Assembly (NCBI RefSeq): GCF_000789255.1
Contig: NZ_CP009552.1
Coordinates: 930,001 to 994,000 of the forward strand
Reading direction: 5' to 3'
DNA length: 64,000 bases
From: Geoglobus acetivorans
Lineage (GTDB): Archaea > Halobacteriota > Archaeoglobi > Archaeoglobales > Archaeoglobaceae
The translations under genes were made by a program, and so were the position numbers. This document shows positions 33,052 through 42,864 of this stretch, piece by piece. How positions within the stretch are numbered: position 1 is the first letter of the stretch; every line of letters starts with the position of its first letter. The notes under the pieces are model-generated. The model had not been told where the DNA came from, did no database searches, and saw nothing but the letters and a program-made list of their open reading frames with translations.

Positions 33052-35652
33052 ATGAATATGGAGAAGGAATACAACGCTCATAAGGTCGAGGAGAAATGGG
33101 TTGAGCAGTGGAAGGATGAAATGTATTACTTTGACTGGAATTCCGAAAAGCCTCATTTCATCATAGACACACCTCCCCCATACCCCACGGGGACGTTCCA
33201 CATTGGTAACACCCTCAACTGGTGCTATATTGACTTTATAGCAAGATACAGAAGAATGAAGGGTTATGAGGTCATGTTTCCCCAGGGATGGGACTGTCAC
33301 GGACTGCCAACCGAGGTGAAGGTTGAGGAGAAATACGGAATCAAGAAAAACGATGTCCCGAGAGAGAGGTTCAGGGAACTGTGCGTGGAGTTTACAGAGG
33401 GCAACATTGAGAAAATGAGAAAAACGATGCGCAGGGTGGGGTTCAGCATTGACTGGAGCAAGGAATACATAACCATGTACCCAGAATACTACAGAAAAAC
33501 GCAGGTAAGCTTCGTAAGAATGTACAGAAAAGGGCTGATCTACAGAGGAGAACACCCCGTGATTCACTGCCCGAGGTGTGAAACCACCATAGCCCTTGCA
33601 GAAATCGAGTACAAGAGCGGTAAGACCAAGCTCAACTACATAAAGTTCGATGATGACGTGATCATCGCAACCACCAGACCGGAGCTTATACCGGCGTGTG
33701 TTGCAATAGCAGTCCATCCCGAAGACGAGCGCTACAGGGACGTGGTGGGCAAAACCGTGAGAGTGCCCGGAACAGGGCATGAGGTGAAGGTCATTGCCGA
33801 CGAGGACGTCGATCCGGAATACGGCACCGGAATGGTGATGATATGTACCTTTGGAGACAGACAGGACGTTAGATGGTGGAAGAAGCACAGGCTTGAGCTG
33901 AGAGACGTTCTGACAAGAGACGGCAGGCTGAACGAAAAAGCCGGGAAATATGCAGGACTGAACGTCAGGGAAGCGAGAGAGAAGATCCTCGAAGACCTGG
34001 AAAAGGAGGGCAGACTGATAAAGCAGGAGGAAGTTGACCATAACGTTGGAGTCTGCTGGAGGTGCAAGACCCCGGTAGAGATTGTGCCTGAAAAACAGTG
34101 GTTCGTCAAAATCGAGAAGGAGAAAATACTGGAGGCTGCAAGGAGGGTGAAGTGGGTCCCCGAACACATGCTCTCCAGACTCGAAAGCTGGGTTGAGAGC
34201 ATGGACTGGGACTGGGTCATTAGCAGGCAGAGAGTTTTCGCAACACCCATTCCCGTATGGTACTGCAGGAACTGCGGGGAGGTTGTTGTTGCAAAGGAGG
34301 AGTGGCTGCCCGTAGACCCAACACGAGACAAGCCCAGGGAACCGTGTCCGAAATGCGGTGGAAACGAGTTTGATGGAGAGGATGACGTCCTGGACACCTG
34401 GATGGACTCGAGCATAACCTCGCTTGCAATCACCGGGTGGCCGGATGACCAGAAGGAGTACCCCACCCATCTCAGGCCTCAGGGCCATGACATAATCAGA
34501 ACATGGGCATTCTACACCATACTGAGAAGCATTGCGCTTGTTGGAGAGATACCCTGGCATGAGATCGTGATTAACGGAATGGTACTCGGAGAGGATGGCA
34601 GAAAAATGAGCAAGAGTCTCGGAAACGTCATTTCTCCTGAAGAGGTTATAGAAAAGTACGGTGCCGATGCGCTGAGACAGTGGGCAGCGATAGGCGGAAT
34701 TATGGGAACCGACGTTATCTTCAGCTGGAAGGAGGTCGTCGCAGCTTCGAGATTCCAGCAGAAGTTCTGGAGCATTCTCAGATTCGGAATGATGCACCTC
34801 GATGACTACCAGCCTGACGAGTCTCACAGGGAACTGCTGAGAGATGCGGACAGATGGATTCTCTCCAAGCTGAACAGGCTGATCATCGAAGTTGACAGAA
34901 GCATGGAGGAGTACAACTTCAGCAATGCCCTGAAAGCAATAAGGAGCTTCACCTGGTACGAGCTTGCGGATAACTACATTGAAATTGTGAAAAACAGGCT
35001 GTATTCCGGCAGCGATGAGGAAAGAGTCCCCGCCAAATACACGCTCCACAGGGTCCTTTCCACCCTGATAAGACTGCTCGCTCCGATAACACCCTTTATG
35101 GCAGAGGAATGCTGGCAGGTGTTCTCAGGAGACGGCAGCGTGCACCTGCAGAGGTATCCTGAGGCAGATGAAACTCTGATTGACGAAAACGCAGAGAGAA
35201 AAGGAGAAATGATAAAAGAGATCGTCGAGGCAATAAGGAGGTACAAGCACGACAATGGGCTTGCCCTGAACGCTCCCATGGGCAGAATCGGAATATTTGT
35301 GAAGGAGAGCATCGACACAAGAGATATCGCCGGAGCGGTAAACGCTGAGGTCGAGATCGTTGAGGAGATGCCCGAAATCCAGATGGGAATTGCAGAGGTC
35401 AAGCCAAAATTCAGCATAATCGGTCCAAAGTTCAGAGACAGGGCTGGAGCAGTTATAAATGCAGTAAAACAGATGAGCGAGGCAGAAATCCTAAAGTTTA
35501 TAAATGAGGGACGAGTTACTTTAAGCATAAATGGCGAGGAATACGAGCTGGAAAGCGAGTGGTTCGAGTTCAAATTTGAGAAATCGATAAGCGGCAAAAA
35601 CGTCGATGTTGTCGAAACATCCTCCGCAGTAATAATAATCGAGAAAAGGTGA
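33052..35652 (+). CDS. valS: Valyl-tRNA synthetase
   Basis: An 866-aa class I synthetase charging tRNA-Val. HIGN stands at 50-53 (PYPTGTFHIGNTLNW) and KMSKS at 518-522. The editing (CP1) domain lies between them, with IIATTRPELIPACVAIAVHP. Zinc-type cysteines appear in CPRCETTIALAEIEY and CRNCGEVVV...CPKCGG. The archaeal ValS length and GWDCHGLPTEVKVE support valine over isoleucine. GAGGTGAT precedes the ATG. The stop nearly touches the downstream HTH gene. Confidence 0.95.
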   Translation: MNMEKEYNAHKVEEKWVEQWKDEMYYFDWNSEKPHFIIDTPPPYPTGTFHIGNTLNWCYIDFIARYRRMKGYEVMFPQGWDCHGLPTEVKVEEKYGIKKNDVPRERFRELCVEFTEGNIEKMRKTMRRVGFSIDWSKEYITMYPEYYRKTQVSFVRMYRKGLIYRGEHPVIHCPRCETTIALAEIEYKSGKTKLNYIKFDDDVIIATTRPELIPACVAIAVHPEDERYRDVVGKTVRVPGTGHEVKVIADEDVDPEYGTGMVMICTFGDRQDVRWWKKHRLELRDVLTRDGRLNEKAGKYAGLNVREAREKILEDLEKEGRLIKQEEVDHNVGVCWRCKTPVEIVPEKQWFVKIEKEKILEAARRVKWVPEHMLSRLESWVESMDWDWVISRQRVFATPIPVWYCRNCGEVVVAKEEWLPVDPTRDKPREPCPKCGGNEFDGEDDVLDTWMDSSITSLAITGWPDDQKEYPTHLRPQGHDIIRTWAFYTILRSIALVGEIPWHEIVINGMVLGEDGRKMSKSLGNVISPEEVIEKYGADALRQWAAIGGIMGTDVIFSWKEVVAASRFQQKFWSILRFGMMHLDDYQPDESHRELLRDADRWILSKLNRLIIEVDRSMEEYNFSNALKAIRSFTWYELADNYIEIVKNRLYSGSDEERVPAKYTLHRVLSTLIRLLAPITPFMAEECWQVFSGDGSVHLQRYPEADETLIDENAERKGEMIKEIVEAIRRYKHDNGLALNAPMGRIGIFVKESIDTRDIAGAVNAEVEIVEEMPEIQMGIAEVKPKFSIIGPKFRDRAGAVINAVKQMSEAEILKFINEGRVTLSINGEEYELESEWFEFKFEKSISGKNVDVVETSSAVIIIEKR

Positions 35653-35657
35653 TTGGT

Positions 35658-36035
35658 ATGGATGAGGAAAAGCTCAGAGAGTTGTTTTCCAGTGAAACAA
35701 CCTTTCAAAATATTTTAAAATGCATTCTAAACCTGACTCCTTCCGAGATAGAGGTGTATCTCGCCCTCCACGAGCATCCGAACACAGGTGTTGATGAGCT
35801 TGCAGAGATAATCGGAAAGGACAGGAGTGGAGTCTACAGAAGCCTTCACTCACTTATGGAAAAGGGCCTCGTCGAGAGAGAGTACAGAATACTGAAACAC
35901 GGAGGATACAAGTATCTCTACGTCCCAATCTCCATCGACGTTCTGAAGGACAGGCTGAGGGCAGAGCTTGAAAACTGGTTCAACAAGCTTAACGAGGTTG
36001 TGGAGAAGTTCTCGCTCCATCAGGCTCAGAGCTGA
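35658..36035 (+). CDS. TrmB-like HTH regulator
   Basis: A 125-aa protein from ATG 35658, with GGTGATTGG before it. The winged helix is typical of TrmB/MarR-like archaeal regulators: LTPSEIEVYLALHEHPNTGV, DELAEIIGKDRSGVYRSLHS, LMEKGLVEREY. A short C-terminal helix (LRAELENWFNKLNEVVEKF) may serve dimerisation. No sugar-binding domain is present, so the sensed signal is unknown. It follows valS by 5 bp and converges with the TIM-barrel gene, overlapping by 10 bp. Confidence 0.75.
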   Translation: MDEEKLRELFSSETTFQNILKCILNLTPSEIEVYLALHEHPNTGVDELAEIIGKDRSGVYRSLHSLMEKGLVEREYRILKHGGYKYLYVPISIDVLKDRLRAELENWFNKLNEVVEKFSLHQAQS

Positions 36036-36847
36036 GAATACAGTTCCTTAAGCATAGCTGCATCTTCTTCAAGATTCGGGCTTTCGCATATAACCAGCCC
36101 ACCTGCAGAAAAGTCCCTGAGAGCCTTTAAAAACTCCTCAAACCTGAAATCAGATTCTCTCAGGTTAAGGTGTCTGACCTCACCCTTCGCACCATAATCT
36201 ATCCCGCTTATGTGAATGTGCAGGTTTTTGAGAACCTCTCTGCCGAGCAGAGATTCCACAACCTCCAGCAGTTCTGAGAATTCTTCGTAGCTGTTGTAAG
36301 CCATGGTTCTGGCATGGATGTGGCTCACATCTATACACGGAAGCGTGTTCTCCACCTCGGAGCACAGGTTGAGTATCTCCTCAAGCTCCCCAAACTGCTC
36401 TCGCCTCCCAGAAGTCTCCGGCCTCAAAACCACACCCAGCTCTGCAACAACGTCAGAAACTTCATTCAGAGCGTCCCTGATTCTCCTGTAAGCCTCATCT
36501 CTCGGTCTTCTCATGTAGTATCCGGGATGAAAAACTATGCTTCTGGCACCCATCAGGTTCCCGATTCTCGCCGAGTCAATGAGCCTCTGAAGGCTCTGCC
36601 TCACCTTAACCTCGCTGTCCGCATTCAGGTTAATGTAATAGGGTGCATGAACACTCAGCCTTACGCCAACAGATTCCGCCACCAGACCGACGTTTCTGGC
36701 GGTGTCCTCCCTCATCCTCACTCCCCTGACGAACTGAACCTCCATGCAGTCCAGTCCAAGCTCTCTGATGGTCCTGATTCCATCCGCAGTGCTTCTCCCT
36801 GCAGAGGTGTTAGGCACACCTGCAGTTCCGAAGAGCATCACTCGCAT
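36026..36847 (-). CDS. AP endonuclease family 2 (Nfo-like TIM barrel) protein
   Basis: A 273-aa protein with endonuclease IV-like motifs: SVGVRLSVHAPYYINLNAD, ARSIVFHPGYYM, LRPETSGRREQFGELEEILN, CIDVSHIHAR and NLHIHISGIDYG. These give the His, Glu and Asp metal ligands of the family. Either DNA repair at abasic sites or sugar isomerase-type activity is possible; archaeal members like this are annotated as Nfo-like. It is slightly short of bacterial Nfo. Its start is 33 bp from the end of the DUF35 gene. Confidence 0.75.
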   Translation of the reverse strand: MRVMLFGTAGVPNTSAGRSTADGIRTIRELGLDCMEVQFVRGVRMREDTARNVGLVAESVGVRLSVHAPYYINLNADSEVKVRQSLQRLIDSARIGNLMGARSIVFHPGYYMRRPRDEAYRRIRDALNEVSDVVAELGVVLRPETSGRREQFGELEEILNLCSEVENTLPCIDVSHIHARTMAYNSYEEFSELLEVVESLLGREVLKNLHIHISGIDYGAKGEVRHLNLRESDFRFEEFLKALRDFSAGGLVICESPNLEEDAAMLKELYSQL

Positions 36848-36879
36848 AATGATCTGGAAAATTAAAAAATTTTACAGGT

Positions 36880-37278
36880 TCACTCATCAAGCACAAATTT
36901 CGTGCCGTAGTAGATTATTCCGTCCTCCCCTTCCTCACCGTACTTTCTGAAGACCGCCCTCACTCTCGACCCTATTCTGACCCTTTCCGGATCCTCCACA
37001 ATCTGAGCGGTAACTCTGGCACCACTGTCAAGCTCCACGATTCCGACCACATAGGGCTTCATCAGCTTGCTGCTTTCCGGAACATCGTGGATTACGGTGT
37101 AGGTTACCACCCTGCCCTTCTCACCAAGCTCAACCTCGACCATCCTGCTCTTTCTCCTGCACTCCGGACAGATGTTTCTGGGAGGGTAGTAAATGCTGCC
37201 ACAGTTCTCACATTTCGTCCCCACGAGGTTGTACCGGTACTTGATCTTCCTCCAGAATCTGGGAAGCATGATTTTCAC
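36880..37278 (-). CDS. DUF35-type zinc-ribbon/OB protein of the HMG-CoA synthase complex
   Basis: A 132-aa protein with an N-terminal rubredoxin-like zinc ribbon, KCENCGSIYYPPRNICPECR (about 23-42), then an OB-fold (GRVVTYTVIHDVPES, VGIVELDSGARVTAQIV). In archaea this protein bridges acetoacetyl-CoA thiolase and HMG-CoA synthase, allowing the endergonic thiolase product to be consumed directly. Here it directly follows the thiolase gene with a 4-bp overlap, matching that complex. Confidence 0.87.
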   Translation of the reverse strand: MKIMLPRFWRKIKYRYNLVGTKCENCGSIYYPPRNICPECRRKSRMVEVELGEKGRVVTYTVIHDVPESSKLMKPYVVGIVELDSGARVTAQIVEDPERVRIGSRVRAVFRKYGEEGEDGIIYYGTKFVLDE

Positions 37279-38438
37279 CTCCTGAATACAGAAGCCACGG
37301 CTGTTGCTCCTGTACCCCCAATATTCACGGCCATGCCAATCTCGGCATCAACCTGTCTCTTTCCCGCATCCCCTCTCAGCTGATAGACGATTTCCACGGC
37401 CTGCCTTATTCCGGTGGCACCCACAGCATGCCCGCAGGCTTTCAGTCCGCCAGATGGGTTCACCGGTTTGCCCCCTCCAATTTCAACCACGCCATCTCTG
37501 ATAGCCTCATGTCCCCTGCCTCTCTCAGCAATGCCCACATTCTCATAAAGGAGCATCTCCGTAACAGTAAACGAGTCATGAAGCTCGAAAACTCCCACAT
37601 CATCAAGGCTGCACCCGGCAAGCTTCAGTGCCTTTCTTGTAGCTGTTTTAACTGCCCTCATCTCGAGAATGTCTCTCCGGTTCTGCAGTGCAAGGTAGTC
37701 GCTGGACTGAACAACCGCATCGAGGAATACGGGCGTATCTGTGTATTTCCTGGCCACATCCTCACTCGCAAGTATCAGAACGGCAGCTCCATCGCTTATC
37801 GGTGCTGAATCGAGAACCTTCAGCGGTTCGGCAACGTAAGGTGAATTGAGAACGCTTTCAACAGTAATTTCTCTCCTGAACTGTGCTTTGGGATTGTTCA
37901 CTGCATTTCTGTGGTTCTTCACGCTTATTCTGGCGAGATCCTCCTCGCTGCTGCCATACTCGTGCATGTGAAGTCTCGCCATCATTGCAAACAGCCCTGC
38001 AAGGGTTGCGCCGTTGAATGCCTCCCACTCCTTGTCTATGGATGAGTCCATTATCTCACTCGACGAGCCCACGTCCGTAACCTTCTCCACTCCCGCAGCA
38101 ATGACGATGTCGTGAATGCCCGATGCAACGGCTATGTATGCCTCCTTCAGAGCAACTCCACCGCTCGCATCGCCTGCCTCAACCCTGATTGCAGGAATGT
38201 TGATGGACGCAAGTCCCGAATAATCTGCAATGAGAGCAGAAACGTGTTCCTGGGCTATGAATCTCCCGGCACTCATGTTCCCCACATACATCGCCTCGAT
38301 CTCCCTGCCCTCAAGATTCGCATCTTCGAGAGCCTCAAGACCTGCGGAGATTACAATGTCTCTGAAACTCATGTTCCAAAGCTCTCCAAATCTCGACATT
38401 CCGGCCCCTATGACTGCCACTCTCTTCAATTTCATCAC
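37275..38438 (-). CDS. Acetyl-CoA C-acetyltransferase (archaeal thiolase)
   Basis: A 387-aa SCP2-type thiolase: [20 protein letters not shown] at the start, [20 protein letters not shown] with the Cys position replaced by Asp-Ala as seen in this sequence (a residue worth checking), [19 protein letters not shown], and [20 protein letters not shown] (catalytic CGH). It condenses two acetyl-CoA molecules to acetoacetyl-CoA for the mevalonate pathway. It overlaps the HMG-CoA synthase stop and the DUF35 start by 4 bp each. Confidence 0.88.
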   Translation of the reverse strand: MMKLKRVAVIGAGMSRFGELWNMSFRDIVISAGLEALEDANLEGREIEAMYVGNMSAGRFIAQEHVSALIADYSGLASINIPAIRVEAGDASGGVALKEAYIAVASGIHDIVIAAGVEKVTDVGSSSEIMDSSIDKEWEAFNGATLAGLFAMMARLHMHEYGSSEEDLARISVKNHRNAVNNPKAQFRREITVESVLNSPYVAEPLKVLDSAPISDGAAVLILASEDVARKYTDTPVFLDAVVQSSDYLALQNRRDILEMRAVKTATRKALKLAGCSLDDVGVFELHDSFTVTEMLLYENVGIAERGRGHEAIRDGVVEIGGGKPVNPSGGLKACGHAVGATGIRQAVEIVYQLRGDAGKRQVDAEIGMAVNIGGTGATAVASVFRR

Positions 38439-39478
38439 CCCATCCTTATCTTCCTTCTCAGCTTCGCATACGTGCCGTAGTCTATGTAAACTCCCTCTCT
38501 TATCTTCTCCCAGACCTCAGGCTTTCTCTCCATGCTTTCGATGTTGTCAGTAATCTCGAACACGAATGCGTCGCTGCCTGCTCCGCTGCCGAACGAAACA
38601 AGGAGGATTCTGTCTTCCGGCTTTGCGATATCGAGGACTGCAGAAAAACCGAGCAGAGATGAACCGGAATAGGTGTTGCCTATGTATCTGACCACGAGAC
38701 CCTGCTCTATCTGTTTGCCTGTAAAGCCCAGCATCCTCGCCACCCTGACAGGAAACTTTCCGTTGGGCATGTGGAAAACCGCATAGCTGAAATCCTCCGG
38801 CGATAATCCGTTCCTTTCCATGATGCGCTTTGCTGCGGTGGACACATGCCTGAAATACGCCGGTTCTCCCGTAAACCTGCCCCCGTGACTCGGGTATGGC
38901 TGCCCCTCCCTCCTCCAGAAGTCAGGAGTGTCAGTGGTGAAGCTGAGTGTGTCCTTAAGCTCTGCTATAACGCTATCGTTTCCGACGAGAAACGCAGCAC
39001 CTCCCGCCGCTGCGGAGTACTCGAGAGGATCTCCGGGAGCGCCCTGGCTCGTGTCCGAACCTATGGCCAGACCGTACCGGATCATTCCCGCATTCACCAT
39101 GGCAACACAGTTCTGAATTCCTGCGGTTCCTGCCTTGCAGGCAAATTCGAGGTCTGCGGCATGGAAAAAGCTGTTCAGGTTCAGGGCTTCACCAACTATT
39201 GTCGCAGTGGGCTTTACGGCGTAGGGATGGCTTTCGGAACCAACAAAAACAGCTCCAATGTGATTTCTGTCGATGTCTGCTCTTCTCACTGCTTCCCTTG
39301 CACATTCAACAGCTATTGTGGCCGCATCCTCATCGATGTTCGGGACGCTCTTCTCGTAAACTCCAAGACCGTTCTTGATTGTTTCCGGATTCTCGCCCCA
39401 GATCTTCGCTATTTCCTCTACCTTTATCCTGAATTTCGGAATATAGGTCCCGTAAGACACGAGCCCGACCATCATCAC
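38435..39478 (-). CDS. Hydroxymethylglutaryl-CoA synthase
   Basis: A 347-aa archaeal HMG-CoA synthase. Motifs are [56 protein letters not shown] (catalytic Cys), [20 protein letters not shown] (His region) and [12 protein letters not shown]. It converts acetoacetyl-CoA and acetyl-CoA to HMG-CoA for isoprenoid lipids. It precedes thiolase and the DUF35 protein in one overlapping operon, and follows the HTH regulator gene by an ATGA-type overlap. Confidence 0.93.
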   Translation of the reverse strand: MMMVGLVSYGTYIPKFRIKVEEIAKIWGENPETIKNGLGVYEKSVPNIDEDAATIAVECAREAVRRADIDRNHIGAVFVGSESHPYAVKPTATIVGEALNLNSFFHAADLEFACKAGTAGIQNCVAMVNAGMIRYGLAIGSDTSQGAPGDPLEYSAAAGGAAFLVGNDSVIAELKDTLSFTTDTPDFWRREGQPYPSHGGRFTGEPAYFRHVSTAAKRIMERNGLSPEDFSYAVFHMPNGKFPVRVARMLGFTGKQIEQGLVVRYIGNTYSGSSLLGFSAVLDIAKPEDRILLVSFGSGAGSDAFVFEITDNIESMERKPEVWEKIREGVYIDYGTYAKLRRKIRMG

Positions 39479-40173
39479 ACCTCCAGCTCCTTCAACCTTT
39501 CAACAAGCTCACCCCTCTCAACATCGCTCGCAATCAGATCTATACCCTCAATTTCAGCAATTCTGACGGCCAGCCTGTCCACCTTTCCACCGTTAATTGG
39601 ATTCAGAACGACGACAGAGGGTTTGAGGTTGGCGACCCTCACGGCGACCATGGGAGACCTTCCCGTGGTAACACCGGTGAAAATCAAAGCCCTTTCGCTC
39701 GTAAGCCCGTAAAGCTTGTAAAAGTCATAGCTGCTCAGGGAGAGTATTGCCCTAAGGCTGTCAACAACCGTATGGCCCATGGCCATTCTGCCAAAGTCGG
39801 TTATCAGCTCACCATCAATGATATCGGCGAGCCTCTTTGACGGCACCGGCCCGGAGTACTCCGTAATGTCCTGAATAACATCAAACTCCACACCCAGCAA
39901 ATCCTTATACCTGGAAACGGTCTTCCAGCCCCTCTCCCTGTCTATGTCAAGGAGAGATTCAACAAGCTTTTTGATAAAACTCATACCGGGAGATTTTCTT
40001 CTTCCAGCCTCATAATCGCTTATAACGGATGGAGTTATGCCAAGCCTTTCTGCAAGTTCTTTCTGGGAGACTTCGAACAGTGCCCTCCACTTTTTTATCG
40101 CTTCACCATAATTTTCAGAAAAAACTATATTTCCAGCAATGATCTCTGCAAATCGTCTGGCTATCAGTTCCAT
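39475..40173 (-). CDS. XRE-type HTH regulator of the mevalonate operon
   Basis: A 232-aa protein. The N-terminal XRE helix-turn-helix is [35 protein letters not shown] (about 29-63). The C-terminal part (from about 115) resembles a conserved archaeal ligand domain with [34 protein letters not shown] and [20 protein letters not shown]. It is the first gene before HMG-CoA synthase and overlaps it by 4 bp, so it likely regulates the operon and itself. The ligand is not known. Confidence 0.82.
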   Translation of the reverse strand: MELIARRFAEIIAGNIVFSENYGEAIKKWRALFEVSQKELAERLGITPSVISDYEAGRRKSPGMSFIKKLVESLLDIDRERGWKTVSRYKDLLGVEFDVIQDITEYSGPVPSKRLADIIDGELITDFGRMAMGHTVVDSLRAILSLSSYDFYKLYGLTSERALIFTGVTTGRSPMVAVRVANLKPSVVVLNPINGGKVDRLAVRIAEIEGIDLIASDVERGELVERLKELEV

Positions 40174-40218
40174 GTGCCAAGTGTAGAAATGAACTTTATA
40201 AATTCTTCGATTGGCGAA

Positions 40219-40437
40219 CTATGTTTCGTCCAACAACGATTTGGTGCTGGAGTAGATCACCTCACCGAGCACTGATACGGTCTCCCTGGCATCATCATGA
40301 AACCCCATATCGATCTGAGCCGCTATCCTGCCCAGAACCCTGAGCAATTCGTGGAAAAACTCCTTTTTTATGCAGACTCTGCCATCAATCAATTCAAATT
40401 CTGCAAGAATCCCGCCAATTTCCTCAATCTCTTTCAC
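40219..40437 (-). CDS. Small protein, unknown function
   Basis: A 72-aa, mostly helical protein: MKEIEEIGGILAEFELIDGR, then KKEFFHELLRVLGRIAAQID and ARETVSVLGEVIYSSTKSLL. No metal motif, membrane segment or DNA-binding pattern is evident. It diverges from ino1; an AAACTTTTTAAACC TATA-like stretch lies between the two at 40438-40451. I do not recognise the family. Confidence 0.6.
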   Translation of the reverse strand: MKEIEEIGGILAEFELIDGRVCIKKEFFHELLRVLGRIAAQIDMGFHDDARETVSVLGEVIYSSTKSLLDET

Positions 40438-40499
40438 AAAACTTTTTAAACCTTTCCGAATTAAAACTTTTCAGATTCACACTTATGGGAGGTGATGAT

Positions 40500-41678
40500 A
40501 TGAAAATCTGGTTCATCGGTGCTTATGGTATTGTTTCTACTACTGCAATGGCCGGTGGAAAGCTCATAGAGCAGGGCAGGATTGATAACACGGGACTTGT
40601 CAGTTCACTTCCTCAGTTTGAAGGAATAGAAAAATACGCACCTCTCAGATTCGAGTTTGGAGGTCATGAGGTAAGAAAAGCGGAGAATGCCTATATAGCA
40701 GCACTCCAGCACTGGGAGCAGAACAGGCACTTTGAGAAAGAATACCTTGAAGAGGTGAGAGGTGAGCTTGAACAGATCAGAGCGAGCAAGGGTACTGCCA
40801 TTAACTGTGGAAGTGGGGTTCAGGCTCTTGGCGAGCTTGAGGTCCTGGAAAACGAGAAAAAAACCCTCGCGGAAATAGTTGAACAGCTGGAAAAAGACCT
40901 CAAATCCTTTGCAGACGATGATACCGTCGTCATCAACTCGGCCTCCACTGAGCCGCTGCTCAACTACAGCGAAAAATATCACGGCTCCCTCGACGGTTTT
41001 GAAGAGATGATTGAAAACGATGTCAGGGAGCATGCAAGCGCAAGCATACTCTATGCCTACGTTGCGCTGAAAAACCGCATCCCTTACGGAAACTTCACTC
41101 CAAGCGCAGGCTCATCAATCCCCGCACTCAAGGAGCTTGCAGTTGAGAAAAAGGTGCCGCATGCTGGCAACGACGGCAAGACCGGAGAGACGCTGGTAAA
41201 AACAACCCTCGCACCCATGTTCGCCTACAGGAACCTGAGGGTTCTGGGATGGATGAGCTACAACATTCTGGGGGACCTCGACGGCCTTGTGCTGAGTCAC
41301 AGGGAGAACAAGGAGAGCAAGGTCATAAGCAAGGACAAGGTTCTCGAAAAGATTTACGGTTATTCACCATTCAGCATCACCCAGATAGAGTACTTCCCGT
41401 CACTGGTCGACAACAAGACTGCCTTCGACTTCATACACTTCCAAGGATTCCTGGGAACGCAGATGAAGTTCTACTTCATCTGGGATGCGATCGATGCCAT
41501 TGTTGCCGCGCCGCTGACCATAGACATCGCCAGATTTCTGCTATTCGCCAAGAAGAAGGGTCTCTACGGAGTCATAAAAGAAATGGGATTCTTCTTCAAG
41601 AGCCCGATGGACACGAACAACGTGAACACACACTCTCAGTTCGTTGAGCTTGTGGAGTGGTTCAAAGAAAACATCTAA
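40500..41678 (+). CDS. ino1: myo-Inositol-1-phosphate synthase
   Basis: A 392-aa protein from ATG 40500, with GGGAGGTGAT directly before it. The N-terminal NAD-binding strand is MKIWFIGAYGIVSTTAMAGG. Conserved blocks include DTVVINSASTEP, NFTPSAGSSIPALKELA, AGNDGKTGETLVKT and NILGDLDGLVLSHRENKESK. It cyclises glucose-6-phosphate to inositol-1-phosphate, used for archaeal phosphatidylinositol lipids and, in hyperthermophiles, di-myo-inositol phosphate. The length equals that reported for the Archaeoglobus fulgidus enzyme. Confidence 0.93.
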   Translation: MKIWFIGAYGIVSTTAMAGGKLIEQGRIDNTGLVSSLPQFEGIEKYAPLRFEFGGHEVRKAENAYIAALQHWEQNRHFEKEYLEEVRGELEQIRASKGTAINCGSGVQALGELEVLENEKKTLAEIVEQLEKDLKSFADDDTVVINSASTEPLLNYSEKYHGSLDGFEEMIENDVREHASASILYAYVALKNRIPYGNFTPSAGSSIPALKELAVEKKVPHAGNDGKTGETLVKTTLAPMFAYRNLRVLGWMSYNILGDLDGLVLSHRENKESKVISKDKVLEKIYGYSPFSITQIEYFPSLVDNKTAFDFIHFQGFLGTQMKFYFIWDAIDAIVAAPLTIDIARFLLFAKKKGLYGVIKEMGFFFKSPMDTNNVNTHSQFVELVEWFKENI

Positions 41679-41734
41679 CTCTGCATCATTCAACCCGTTT
41701 TTCCATTTTTCCATGGATCGGTGCTTTTCAGGGC

Positions 41735-42130
41735 TCAGTAGCAATCAATCTCATCAAAAAACGGTTTTATGTCAATAACCGGGGTTCCCGTTACCGCGTC
41801 GAGATACCTGACCACCAGCACATTATTTTCGATTTCAAGAAGCTCAACAACCGAAAATCCAATGGGATTCGGTCTTTCGGGGGACCTTATTGAAAACACG
41901 CCCCTGACACCATCTGCCCAGGAAGGCTCCACCTTCAAAACGTCTCTCTTAGAAAGGTGGAACCAGTACAGAACGATTATCCTGTCAAACCTTTCGAGTC
42001 CCTCCAGACCGTCAGCAAACTCGTCGTAGATTTTTATTCTCGATATTCTGTCGCCAAAAACGCCCTGTCTCGGAGCGCTCTTTCTGTCTGGATAGCCTTC
42101 TGTTACTTCCCCTATTGGAATGAGTTCCAT
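41735..42130 (-). CDS. trmO: TrmO/TsaA-like tRNA t6A methyltransferase
   Basis: A 131-aa protein from the ATG at 42130 (MELIPIGEVTEGYPDRKSAP); the frame extends 13 codons further but homology to the family begins here. Conserved blocks are FDRIIVLYWFHLSKRD, VFSIRSPERPNPIGFSVVEL and YLDAVTGTPVIDIKPF, the UPF0066/TsaA barrel that binds SAM. Family members N6-methylate t6A37 in threonine tRNAs; archaeal paralogues may have other substrates. It converges with ino1. Confidence 0.8.
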   Translation of the reverse strand: MELIPIGEVTEGYPDRKSAPRQGVFGDRISRIKIYDEFADGLEGLERFDRIIVLYWFHLSKRDVLKVEPSWADGVRGVFSIRSPERPNPIGFSVVELLEIENNVLVVRYLDAVTGTPVIDIKPFFDEIDCY

Positions 42131-42203
42131 ACATCCTGACATTGAAAGCCTGTTGATAATGGATTCCATTGCTGTGGTATCCGTGTTGGGAATTCAGGCT
42201 CAT

Positions 42204-42365
42204 TCATTTTAGGAGGTTCTCGGCAAATTCTTCCGGTGTGTGAACTTCATCAATCCATTTTAAGTCAGACAGACTGTACGTCAGGGATATTCCCTTCCTG
42301 TTTTTTACTGCTGACCTATGAAATGATCCCCAGTCCTGCCTGTCCAGCTTAAAACAGCCACCACC
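42204..42365 (-). pseudogene. Possible gene remnant downstream of tRNA-Arg
   Basis: An open frame reads CFKLDRQDWGSFHRSAVKNR, then SLTYSLSDLKWIDEVHTPEE and FAENLLK to a TGA. The composition looks protein-like, but no ATG, GTG or TTG start is in frame after the upstream stop. It may be the 3' end of a lost gene, possibly left by an old event at the adjacent tRNA 3' end. No family is recognised. Confidence 0.3.
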
Positions 42366-42398
42366 TCAGAAACCACAAAATGCTGACAGGAAAATAAG

Positions 42399-42473
42399 CG
42401 GGCCCGGCGGGATTCGAACCCGCGATCTGCAGCTTAGGAGGCTGCCGCCTTATCCTAGCTAGGCTACGGGCCC
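42399..42473 (-). tRNA. tRNA-Arg (CCU)
   Basis: A 75-nt cloverleaf. Acceptor GGGCCCG pairs with CGGGCCC, discriminator G, no encoded CCA. D stem GCCT/AGGC, anticodon stem GCAGC/GCTGC with loop CTCCTAA (anticodon CCT, reading AGG), T arm GCGGG-TTCGAAT-CCCGC. No intron. A CTTTTATATT promoter element lies about 40 bp upstream on the minus strand (near 42510). Confidence 0.95.
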
Positions 42474-42586
42474 CGAAAATATTACTTTAACAAGGGAATA
42501 CCAAGGGAATATAAAAGTTATGGCAGAGAGCCAGATGATAATGACAATTAATGCAAAAAGTTAAAACCTGAGTGCTGTTTGAACCC

Positions 42587-42712
42587 TCAGGATATCCTCA
42601 TTCCCTTCGGAAGGACGCTCGTATTTCCACATGATCTGCAGACGTAATACGAAAACCTCTCATCCTCAGACATGTAGGAGAACCTTCCATCACCGCAGTT
42701 GAGACACACCAT
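42587..42712 (-). CDS. 41-aa zinc-ribbon protein
   Basis: A short gene starting with ATG at 42712, with GGGTGATT about 6 nt upstream. The protein is MVCLNCGDGRFSYMSEDERF, then SYYVCRSCGNTSVLPKGMRIS, with two CxxC knuckles 30 residues apart that form a classic rubredoxin-like zinc ribbon. It stands alone between tRNA-Arg and the AAA ATPase gene, with TTTAAA promoter-like sequence upstream. The role is unknown; tiny archaeal zinc ribbons often bind nucleic acid or protein partners. Confidence 0.75.
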   Translation of the reverse strand: MVCLNCGDGRFSYMSEDERFSYYVCRSCGNTSVLPKGMRIS

Positions 42713-42864
42713 TTCAATCACCCTTATTAAATGATAAATAGTTAAGATTTAAAAATCTTTCGTTATTAATCATTATGTATCCCCTGCTCCAATACACACA
42801 TGACATAAAAAGATGTGGCGGGCCAAATACCGGGCAAAAATTAAAGATGCCAAAAGGCCAGAAA

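Noticed and set aside
33732-34466. Long minus-strand frames opposite valS (also 32998-35049)
   Set aside because: They lie antisense to a complete valyl-tRNA synthetase gene and show no independent motif; shadows of strong coding sequence.
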